Part shown: positions 15,848 through 23,619 of the stretch, in pieces
Layout of the letters: every line of letters begins with the position of its first letter
How positions within the stretch are numbered: the stretch's first letter is position 1
NCBI GenBank assembly: GCA_031429105.1
Contig: JANOYV010000186.1
Location: 1-28,824, forward strand
DNA: 28,824 bases
From: JAKFWF01 sp031429105
Lineage (GTDB): Bacteria > Pseudomonadota > Alphaproteobacteria > Rhizobiales > Hyphomicrobiaceae
Direction: 5' to 3'
Notes under the pieces: generated by a model
Database searches by the model: none
The model's input: the letters and a program-made list of their open reading frames with translations, nothing else
What the model was told of the DNA's origin: nothing
Translations under genes and position numbers: made by a program

Positions 15848-17526
15848 CCAACAACCAAGCTGGCAGTCTCGATCCTGTCACCGTTGAGGTCGTCCGAAAC
15901 AAGCTCGATGGCATTGCCAACGAGATGGAGCTGACTTTGCTCAAATCGTCGTTCTCGCCGATCGTGAAGGAAGGGCTCGATGCGTCGGCATCGCTCTTCA
16001 CGATCGAAGGCGAGACGCTGGCGCAGGCGGTCGCCATTCCGATTCATCTAGCGACGCTCATTCCCTGCGTCGCAAAGATCCTGGAGGAGTTCCCCCCCGA
16101 TACCATGCGCGAGGGTGACATCTTCACGATGAACGATCCCTATCTCGGCGGCACGCATCTGCCGGATTTCGCGGTGATCATGCCCATCTTCCACGATGGA
16201 CGGCCGATCGCATTCAGCGCAACCATGACGCATCACCAAGACGTCGGTGGTATGACGCCGGGCTCGGTGCCGACCAATGCGACCGAGGTGTTCCAGGAAG
16301 GCATTCGCATTCCACCGCTGAGACTGATGGATGCAGGCCGGCCCAACGACACTTTGATGAAGATACTGCGCCGAAACGTACGCATCCCTGATACCTTCGA
16401 AGGCGATCTCAATGCCCAGATCGCAGCCTGCAACGTCGGTGCCCGGCGGCTCAAAGTGCTGGCGCAGAGCTATGGTGGCAATCAGATCAAAGCCATCTTT
16501 GCCGATCTGCTCGATCGCTCGGAGGCGATGACTCGCGCGGCGCTGAGGAGTATTCCCACCGGCACTTACAAATATGTCGACTACCTCGACAACGACGGTA
16601 TCGATATCGACCAGAGGATCAGGATCGAAGTCGCGGTCACGGTCGCAGATGGTGAGTTCATCGTCGAGTTCACGGGCACCAGCCCACAGGTTCGCGGACC
16701 GTTCAATTGCGTGCCGTCGGGCAGTATGGCGGCCGCCTGCTATGCTGTGCGCGCCATCACCGATCCTTCAATACCAACCAATGGCGGTTGCTTCCGGCCC
16801 TTGAAGCTGATCCTGCCCGAAGGCTCGATTGTCAATCCGCGTGAACCGGCGCCGGTCAACGCGCGAACGGCGACTATCAAGCGCGTCACCGGTTCGATCA
16901 TCGCTGCCTTTGGCAAAGCATTGCCCGAGCGCATTCCCGCCGACAGCGGCGGCGAAATGCTCCTGCTGGCGTTCGGTGGTGCGCGACCGGACGGCTCGCG
17001 CTACGTCACCGGCGAGTTGATCGCCTCGGGCAGCGGCGCCTGCCTCGATAAGGACGGCGTCGACGTGATCGAGACCGACGCCACCAACTGCATGAACTTG
17101 CCGGTCGAGGCGATGGAGATGGATGCGCCAATTCGCATCCATTCGACGCGGCTAAAGCCAGATTCGGGTGGAGCCGGCATGTATCGCGGTGGCCTCGGCA
17201 TCGAGCGCGAATACGAGATCCTGCACGGCGAGGTGCGCTTTACCCATCGCGGCGAACGGCACTACAATCCGGCACACGGCCGCTTGGGTGGTATGGACGG
17301 TGGTCTCGCGCATTCGGTCATTTGCCGCGCCGATGGTCGTGAGGAAGTCATCCCATCGAAAATGGTAACAACACTGATGAAGGGTGATCGCGTCACTGTC
17401 GGTACCTCGGGTGGCGGCGGTTATGGTGATCCAGCAAAACGTGATCGCGCGCTCGTCGAACAAGACATCGCCGATGGCAAGGTGACAGTGAGCGGCGCTG
17501 TTGCCTACGGACGGCGCGACGTTTAG
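15844..17526 (+). CDS. hyuB: Hydantoinase/oxoprolinase subunit B (HyuB2)
   Basis: A 560-residue HyuB with the canonical family motifs: DPVTVEVVRNKLDGIANEME at the N-terminus, MNDPYLGGTHLPDF, HHQDVGGMTPGS, EGIRIPPLRL, GSIVNPREPAPVNAR, DSGGAGMYRGGLGIEREYE and GTSGGGGYGDPAKRD. H105, D108 and H130 form the conserved H-x2-D-x21-H set, probably binding a divalent metal (inferred from acetone carboxylase). It is the typical partner for HyuA2, joined by an ATGA overlap. The gene ends with TAG at the normal family length; the M20 gene follows after a 16-nt gap that holds its own ribosome-binding site, marking the end of the four-gene overlap chain. Confidence 0.93.
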   Translation: MTNNQAGSLDPVTVEVVRNKLDGIANEMELTLLKSSFSPIVKEGLDASASLFTIEGETLAQAVAIPIHLATLIPCVAKILEEFPPDTMREGDIFTMNDPYLGGTHLPDFAVIMPIFHDGRPIAFSATMTHHQDVGGMTPGSVPTNATEVFQEGIRIPPLRLMDAGRPNDTLMKILRRNVRIPDTFEGDLNAQIAACNVGARRLKVLAQSYGGNQIKAIFADLLDRSEAMTRAALRSIPTGTYKYVDYLDNDGIDIDQRIRIEVAVTVADGEFIVEFTGTSPQVRGPFNCVPSGSMAAACYAVRAITDPSIPTNGGCFRPLKLILPEGSIVNPREPAPVNARTATIKRVTGSIIAAFGKALPERIPADSGGEMLLLAFGGARPDGSRYVTGELIASGSGACLDKDGVDVIETDATNCMNLPVEAMEMDAPIRIHSTRLKPDSGGAGMYRGGLGIEREYEILHGEVRFTHRGERHYNPAHGRLGGMDGGLAHSVICRADGREEVIPSKMVTTLMKGDRVTVGTSGGGGYGDPAKRDRALVEQDIADGKVTVSGAVAYGRRDV

Positions 17527-17542
17527 CGGAGAGGGAAACAGC

Positions 17543-18967
17543 ATGGTCAATACTGGTTCGCGTGCAGGCGCCGTATCGCGGGCGCAGCACTATTTCGACA
17601 CCTCATTCCTCGAAGAGATAGCGCGTCGTGTCGCGATCAAAACAGAGAGTCAGAAGTTTCCCGACCCGTCGGCAATCGCCGAATGCCACCGCTATCTCGA
17701 GTCGGAAATGCGGCCGGCGTTCGCGGCGATGGGCTTCACCTGCACGATTTACGACAATCCGGTTGCTGGCCAGGGGCCGGTACTGCTTGCCACTCGTATC
17801 GAGGACAGCAAGCTTCCGACCGTGCTCGGTTACGGCCACGGCGATGTCGTGCGTGGCCTCGAGGACCAGTGGACGAAGGGCCAAGGGCCGTGGATTACCG
17901 CGCGCGACGGTGATCGGCTCTACGGTCGTGGCACTGCCGACAACAAGGGCCAGCACACGATCAACATGGCGGCACTCGGGGCGGTCATGCGCGAGCGCGG
18001 CGGCAGCCTTGGCTTCAACGCCAAGTTCATGATCGAGATGGGCGAGGAGGCAGGCTCAAAGGGGCTGCAGCAACTCGTTCGAGCAAACAAGGCGGACTTT
18101 GCAGCCGACGTCTTCATCGCCTCGGATGGACCGCGCGTTAAGCAGGACCGGCCGACGATCGCGCTCGGTTGCCGGGGCGCTGTCAACTTCGACTTGGTAG
18201 TCGACCTGCGCGAGGGCGGCCACCATTCCGGCAATTGGGGCGGGCTAATCGCCAATCCGGGGTTCGTGCTGGCGCACGCGCTGGCGTCCATTGTCGGGCC
18301 GAAGGGCGAGTTGCTGGTCGAGGAACTGAAAGCGCCACCAATGTCGCAGGCGGTAAGAGACTCGCTTAGCGATGTAGAGATCGATGGCGGCGACAAGGGC
18401 CCGCAGGTCGACGTGTGGTGGGGCGAGCCTGATCTGAAGCCGGCTGAGCGCGTCTACGGTGCCAACTCGTTCAACATCTTGACCTACTGGTGTGGCACGC
18501 CTGGGAAGCCGGTCAACGCGATCCCGCCTAAAGCAGTGGCCAACTGCCAGTTACGCTTCATCGCTGGCACTGACGCTGCAAAAGTAATCCCCGTGCTGGA
18601 ACGGCATTTGAAGGCGAAGGGCCACGATCTGGTGAAGGTAACGCCACCCCCGGCCGTCAATGACGGCGAATTCCCTGCGACCCGAACCGAACCTGACCAC
18701 CCGTGGGCGATGTTCGCGCGTAACTCAGTGCAGCGTTCGTCGAATGCCAAGCCTGCGATCATCCCGTCGATGGGCGGCTCGATCTGCAATGACATCTTCA
18801 CCGACGATCTGGGTCTGCCGACGATCTGGATTCCGCACTCTTATGCATCGTGCTCGCAGCATTGGCCGGACGAACATATCCTGCTCGGCTTGTCGAAAAA
18901 TGCGATTGAGCTGATGGCTGGCCTCTACTGGGACATTGGCAGCGGCCAGGGCGTGCCGCTGACATAG
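17543..18967 (+). CDS. M20 family metallopeptidase (ArgE/DapE/CPG2-like dipeptidase)
   Basis: A 474-residue di-metal hydrolase of the longer M20 group (carboxypeptidase G2/dipeptidase/ArgE-like), distinct from the HipO-type enzyme at the left. Putative active-site residues are H99 and D101 in GYGHGDVVRG, bridging D133 in RGTADNKG, catalytic E168 with E169 in GEEAGSKG, D195 in ASDGPR and H440 in CSQHWPDEH. A lid/dimerisation region around residues 215-340 carries HHSGNWGG. ATG 17543 follows GGAGAGGG (17528-17535), which decides the start over the upstream in-frame GTG-like options. In this operon it could hydrolyse the N-carbamoyl or N-acyl product released by a HyuAB enzyme; that role is inferred from context, as is known for M20-type amidohydrolases linked with hydantoinases. 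Confidence 0.92.
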   Translation: MVNTGSRAGAVSRAQHYFDTSFLEEIARRVAIKTESQKFPDPSAIAECHRYLESEMRPAFAAMGFTCTIYDNPVAGQGPVLLATRIEDSKLPTVLGYGHGDVVRGLEDQWTKGQGPWITARDGDRLYGRGTADNKGQHTINMAALGAVMRERGGSLGFNAKFMIEMGEEAGSKGLQQLVRANKADFAADVFIASDGPRVKQDRPTIALGCRGAVNFDLVVDLREGGHHSGNWGGLIANPGFVLAHALASIVGPKGELLVEELKAPPMSQAVRDSLSDVEIDGGDKGPQVDVWWGEPDLKPAERVYGANSFNILTYWCGTPGKPVNAIPPKAVANCQLRFIAGTDAAKVIPVLERHLKAKGHDLVKVTPPPAVNDGEFPATRTEPDHPWAMFARNSVQRSSNAKPAIIPSMGGSICNDIFTDDLGLPTIWIPHSYASCSQHWPDEHILLGLSKNAIELMAGLYWDIGSGQGVPLT

Positions 18968-19031
18968 CATTCGCGATTGGTTCACGTCGGCGTTCGGCGA
19001 ATAATCGCAGAACAAGACGTTATAAAAATGC

Positions 19032-19037
19032 AGGAGG
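19032..19037 (+). promoter_or_regulatory. Ribosome-binding site fixing the start of the molybdopterin oxidoreductase
   Basis: AGGAGG lies 5 nt before the ATG at 19043. It falls inside the reading frame that would start at the ATG of 19028, so the shorter start is preferred. Confidence 0.8.
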
Positions 19038-19042
19038 CACTG

Positions 19043-21406
19043 ATGGCGGAGCTGAACCGAATCCCTGCCTTTTGCACGCAATGTCGGTCGCGCTGTGGAT
19101 GTGTTGCGGTGGTCTCCGAGGGCCGTTTGCTCGGGATCGAACCGTTACCCGGGCACCCGACAGGCGAGAAGTTGTGCCCCAAAGGGCGGGCCGCGACCGA
19201 GCTCGTGTATCACGCGGATCGCCTGACCCAACCGCTGCGCCGCACTGCGCCGAAGGGAGCCGCCGATCCGGGCTGGCGGCCAATCTCGTGGGATGAAGCG
19301 CTGGGCGAGATCGCGGCGCGGATGGCTTCGATCCGAGACCAGCACGGGCCCGAGCAGGTCGCATTCTCGGTGACAACGCCAAGTGGCACGCACATTGCCG
19401 ATTCGATTGCCTGGATCGAGCGCTTCGTTCGCGCCTATGGCAGCCCGAACACCGTCTACGGCACTGAGATTTGCAACTGGCATAAGGATTACGCCGCCCG
19501 CTTTACCTATGGCCACGATATCGGCACACCCGATTTCGCAAATACTGATTGCGTCGTGTTGTGGGGCAACAACCCGTCGACGACATGGCTCGCGCGCAAC
19601 GTTGAAATCATGAAGGGCTTGAAGCGCGGCGCCAAGCTGGTCGTCATCGATCCACGACCGACAGCCTTCGCTAAGCGCGCCGACCAGTGGTTGCGCGTGC
19701 GCCCTGGCACGGACCAAGTGGTGGCGCTCGGGCTTGCTAACCTTTTACTGTCGAACGGCCGGTTCGATCAGTCATTTGCCGCCAAGTGGACCAACGCCAG
19801 TTTGCTGGTGAGCGCCGACAACGGCCGCTTCCTCAGACAAAGCGAGGTTGAGGCGGGCGGCCGTGATGACGTTATGTATTCGTGGGCGATGGCCTGCAAG
19901 CGCTTGCTGAAGTTTGACAGTGCGCGTGGGCAATGGATCGATAATGCGACATCGCTGGAGCTACGGTGGCACGGCGAGATCGAGACCCTCACTGGCCCAG
20001 TAATCTGCAACACGGCACTCGAGGTGTTCGCGCGGGCCGCTGCCGCATACCCGCCCGAACGCGTAGCCGAGTTGAGCGGCATTGCGCCGGCCGACCTCGT
20101 CAACGCCGCCGAGATCATCGGAACCGCCGACAAAGCCGCCTATTATGCGTGGAACGGCGTCGGCCAGAGCGTCACGGCGACGCAGACCGATCGTGCGATC
20201 TCGATCCTCTATGCGTTGACCGGGAGCTATGGCAGCGCTGGTGGCAACGTGCCGGGTGGTGCCGCCCCTTTCGTCGATATCTCCGGCCAGGATCTGCTGT
20301 CAGCCGAGCAGCGCGGCAAGGCTCTGGGCCTTGCCGAGCGGCCGCTCGGTCCGGGGCTGCACGGCTGGGTAACGGCACGCGACGTCTATCAAGCGGTGCT
20401 ACATCGTTCGCCCTATCCAGTGCGGATGCTGGTGTCGTTTGGGACGAACCTGCTAGTGTCACAGCCCGATACCGCGATCGCGCGCCAAGCGCTGGCAGCG
20501 CTCGAATTCCATGTTCACAGCGACTTCTTCGTCAATGCTACAGCGCGCGAGGCCGACATTCTCCTACCGGCTGCGACCTCCTGGGAGCGCGAAGGTCTTC
20601 GCACCGGATTCGATGCCAGTCTTGAAGGTCTTCGACACGTGCAGTTGCGGCCACCGGTCATCGCTCCAATCGGCGTTGCTCGATCGGATACCGACATTGT
20701 CATGGGACTGGCGGAGCGGCTGGGGCTTCATGACCAGATGTTCGGGCTTGATGCCGATCAGGGCCACAATGCCGTTCTGGCAAAAACCGGGCTCACCGTT
20801 GAGGCTCTGCGCGCGTTGCCTGGCGGCCGGCAAGTCGCGGGCCATGTTGCATTCGATGCACATACCGAGGAGGTCGACGGCGTGCCACGCGGCTTCCCGA
20901 CGCCGACACGGAAAATAGAAATTTACTCGGAGCGACTGCTCGATGCCGGCTATCGGCCGATCCCTACCTTCGAACCGGGTGATCTCGTGCCAGCGCAGTC
21001 AAGCTTTCCCCTGCAGCTGGGCAGCGCCAAATCGGTTGCCTTCTGTCACAGCCAGCATCGCAATATCAAATCGTTGCGACGACTGATGCCGGATCCAATC
21101 GTGGAGCTCTCATCGCAGGATGCCGCCCAACGCGGGATCGCGACTGGCGATTGGACGCGGATCACAACCAAGGTCGGCAGCACTGTCGCCCGCGCCAAGA
21201 TCGTGCCCGAGTTGGCGGCCGGTTCGGTATTCGGACAGCATGGTTGGTGGGTCGAGGGCGCCGATGGCACGCCCTACGATGGCACACACCCGCTCGCTGC
21301 AAACGTCAATGGCGCGATTGGAACGGAGCGCTGCGATGCCGTCAGCGGCTCCATCCCGCTGCGGGCCTATTGGTGCGAGATCGCCAAAATACAGAACTAT
21401 TTTTGA
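19043..21406 (+). CDS. Molybdopterin-dependent oxidoreductase (DMSO reductase superfamily), single subunit
   Basis: A 787-residue bis-MGD enzyme. The N-terminal 4Fe-4S domain has C11, C14, C18 and C45 (FCTQCRSRCGC...LCPKG), followed by GWRPISWDEALGEIAARM. C144 in GTEICNWHKD is the probable Mo or W ligand. Cofactor-binding segments include VLWGNNPSTTW and KLVVIDPRPTAFAKRAD; the C-terminal molydop-binding domain (about residues 650-780) has HRNIKSLRRLMPDP and ends at GQHGWWVEG...NGAIGTERCDAVSGSIPLR. There is no twin-arginine signal, so it is cytoplasmic. No ferredoxin-like, membrane or diaphorase subunit is adjacent; electrons may pass to the flavoprotein encoded at 26309 or to a soluble carrier. 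The reaction is unknown: hydroxylation, hydration or dehydrogenation of the imported compound are possible. It follows the M20 gene after 75 nt. Confidence 0.9.
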   Translation: MAELNRIPAFCTQCRSRCGCVAVVSEGRLLGIEPLPGHPTGEKLCPKGRAATELVYHADRLTQPLRRTAPKGAADPGWRPISWDEALGEIAARMASIRDQHGPEQVAFSVTTPSGTHIADSIAWIERFVRAYGSPNTVYGTEICNWHKDYAARFTYGHDIGTPDFANTDCVVLWGNNPSTTWLARNVEIMKGLKRGAKLVVIDPRPTAFAKRADQWLRVRPGTDQVVALGLANLLLSNGRFDQSFAAKWTNASLLVSADNGRFLRQSEVEAGGRDDVMYSWAMACKRLLKFDSARGQWIDNATSLELRWHGEIETLTGPVICNTALEVFARAAAAYPPERVAELSGIAPADLVNAAEIIGTADKAAYYAWNGVGQSVTATQTDRAISILYALTGSYGSAGGNVPGGAAPFVDISGQDLLSAEQRGKALGLAERPLGPGLHGWVTARDVYQAVLHRSPYPVRMLVSFGTNLLVSQPDTAIARQALAALEFHVHSDFFVNATAREADILLPAATSWEREGLRTGFDASLEGLRHVQLRPPVIAPIGVARSDTDIVMGLAERLGLHDQMFGLDADQGHNAVLAKTGLTVEALRALPGGRQVAGHVAFDAHTEEVDGVPRGFPTPTRKIEIYSERLLDAGYRPIPTFEPGDLVPAQSSFPLQLGSAKSVAFCHSQHRNIKSLRRLMPDPIVELSSQDAAQRGIATGDWTRITTKVGSTVARAKIVPELAAGSVFGQHGWWVEGADGTPYDGTHPLAANVNGAIGTERCDAVSGSIPLRAYWCEIAKIQNYF

Positions 21407-21550
21407 GAAGTGCCAATTTGTTGATCAGTCATGCCGAAGACTTGTTGCCAAGCGTGCTCGGGTTCAACGCTGGGCTGCTGATTTGAGGGGTTGCCGTCGA
21501 CCGAATTCCAACTGATGTTTGATGTCATTGCGAGTAGACCGGGGGACGTA

Positions 21551-23593
21551 ATGGGATACCGAGTATGTGTCGATATTGGGGGGACCTTTGCGGACTTCTG
21601 TGCCTTCGACGAGGCGACTGGCCGGCTACATACGCTGAAGGTGCTGTCCCGGCCTGATGCGCCTGGCACCGAGGTGATGGAGGGCATCCGCCAACTTAAC
21701 AGCCGGTACGGCATCGCACCGCAGCAGATCACCTATTTCACCCACGGCTCCACGGTTGGCGTCAACACCGTGATCCAACGTAAGGGCGCCCCGCTGGCGT
21801 TGTTCACAACCGAACGCTTCACCGACGTGCTCGAACTGGCACGGCTGAAGATGCCTGATCCCTATGACCTTCTATCGACACGGCCGGCGCCGTTAATTTC
21901 GAAAGACATGGTGTTTGGATTGCGCGGCCGGATGCTGGCTGACGGTTCAATCGACACGCCGCTCGATGAGGCAAGTGTACTCGCAGCCACCGAAGACGCG
22001 CGCAAGCGCGGCGCCGAAACGATCGTGATCGCGCTGCTCAACGCCTATCGCAATGGTGCTCACGAACGAGCCGCGCGCGATATCATCCGCGCAAAGTATC
22101 CGCAGATGCACGTCTACTGCTCGAGCGAGGTTTGGTCGATCGTACGCGAGTATGAGCGCACGATCACCGCGCTGATCCATGGATACGTTCAGCCCCGCGT
22201 CGCGCACTATCTCAGTTCGTTGCAAAAAGCACTCGCCGATGAAGGCGTGCCAGCGATCGCGCAGGTCACCAAGTCGAACGGCGGCGTGATGCGCGCCGAA
22301 CTCGGTAAAACCCAGTGCGTTCAGATGATCATGTCGGGTACCGCTGCTGGCGTAATCGGTGCGGCCTATGTTGCAAGACTATCCGGCTTCCCCCAAACGA
22401 TGAGCTTGGATATCGGCGGCACCAGCGCGGACATCGCAATCATCCGTGATGGCCAACCGCAGTACGGCGTCGGCGAAGTGATCGGCGAGTTTCCAGTTTA
22501 TCTGCCAACTGTCGCTGTAACCTCGATTGGCGCTGGCGGCGGCTCGATCGCGACCGTCGATAGCCTTGGCGTATTGCGTGTCGGCCCTGAAAGCGCGGGC
22601 TCGACGCCGGGGCCAGCCTGTTATGGCCGCGGCGGCACCCGCGCGACGATCACTGATGCTTTTGCGGTGCTCGGCATCATCGGGCAGGCCGAACTTGGCT
22701 ACAGTGCGGTTAAAGTCGATGTCGCCAAAGCGCGCGACGCCGTCAATGACATCGCCAAGGCCATCGGCCGCACCGTCGAGGAGGCCGCCCAAGCGATCGT
22801 CAAAATCGCGGTGTCCGGCATGTATTTGGAAGTGAGCAAGCTGATTTCGCGGGCGGGTATCGATCCTCGGGTCCACGCGCTGCAGGCGTTCGGCGGCGCG
22901 GGTCCGATGATGGCCTGTTTTCTAGCCGCCGAGCTCGGCGTTGGCCATGTTGTGATCCCGACAACGCCCGGTGCGCTTTCGGCGTTGGGTGGGCTGATCG
23001 CCGATATCAAGTGCGACTTCATCAAGACCGTCTATCTCGATGTCGAGTTGAGTGCCGTTGCGAAAATCAAAGACGGTTTCAAAGCACTCGAATCAGATGC
23101 CGAGCGATGGCTTCGCACCGAACAGGGCTATCATGGTGAGGCTAAACTGATCTATTCGGCCGACATGCGTTATCGTGGCCAGTCTTACGAGATCGAAAGC
23201 GAATTCACTGCCAAGGATATTGTCGACGGACGCGTCGAAGCCATGGCTGACGCTTTCCACCAAGCGCATGAAGCGATCTACGGCCATGCCGACCGCAAAG
23301 CACCGGTTCAAATTATAAACCTCAGGCTGGTGATTATCGGTAGCAGCCCAAAGCCCGAGTTCATGCCCGTGCCATATGTCGGCGGTGAAGCCGAACCCGC
23401 GCGACAGATTCAAGTCTATCTCGAGGGTCGACACCTTCAGGTGCCGCTCTTCATGCGTGAAGCTTTAAAGCCCGGTCAGACCTTTGCTGGTCCCGCCGTG
23501 ATCGCGCAGTCCGACACGACGACCAGTGTGCCCGAAGGCTTTGTCGGATCGATCGACGCCTATGGTCACATTGTTCTGAAGCATGGCAGTTAG
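21551..23593 (+). CDS. hyuA: Hydantoinase/oxoprolinase subunit A (HyuA3), divergent
   Basis: A 680-residue HyuA of a third, more distant lineage. The phosphate-binding motif reads VCVDIGGTFADFCAF (D8-D15), with Ala14 where HyuA1 and HyuA2 have Thr. Other landmarks are HGSTVGVNTVIQRKGAPLAL, LDIGGTSADIAII, GAGGGSIATV, GPESAGSTPGPACYGRGG and FGGAGPMMACFLAAELG. ATG 21551 is the best start; only a weak GGGGGA precedes it, and upstream TTG codons in the same frame lack family resemblance. A 144-nt gap separates it from the Mo-enzyme gene, so a separate promoter is possible. The gene ends with TAG, and HyuB3 starts 27 nt later without overlap, unlike the other two pairs. Confidence 0.92.
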   Translation: MGYRVCVDIGGTFADFCAFDEATGRLHTLKVLSRPDAPGTEVMEGIRQLNSRYGIAPQQITYFTHGSTVGVNTVIQRKGAPLALFTTERFTDVLELARLKMPDPYDLLSTRPAPLISKDMVFGLRGRMLADGSIDTPLDEASVLAATEDARKRGAETIVIALLNAYRNGAHERAARDIIRAKYPQMHVYCSSEVWSIVREYERTITALIHGYVQPRVAHYLSSLQKALADEGVPAIAQVTKSNGGVMRAELGKTQCVQMIMSGTAAGVIGAAYVARLSGFPQTMSLDIGGTSADIAIIRDGQPQYGVGEVIGEFPVYLPTVAVTSIGAGGGSIATVDSLGVLRVGPESAGSTPGPACYGRGGTRATITDAFAVLGIIGQAELGYSAVKVDVAKARDAVNDIAKAIGRTVEEAAQAIVKIAVSGMYLEVSKLISRAGIDPRVHALQAFGGAGPMMACFLAAELGVGHVVIPTTPGALSALGGLIADIKCDFIKTVYLDVELSAVAKIKDGFKALESDAERWLRTEQGYHGEAKLIYSADMRYRGQSYEIESEFTAKDIVDGRVEAMADAFHQAHEAIYGHADRKAPVQIINLRLVIIGSSPKPEFMPVPYVGGEAEPARQIQVYLEGRHLQVPLFMREALKPGQTFAGPAVIAQSDTTTSVPEGFVGSIDAYGHIVLKHGS

Positions 23594-23619
23594 TTAGCCG
23601 ATCTCCATGAGGCACGATC

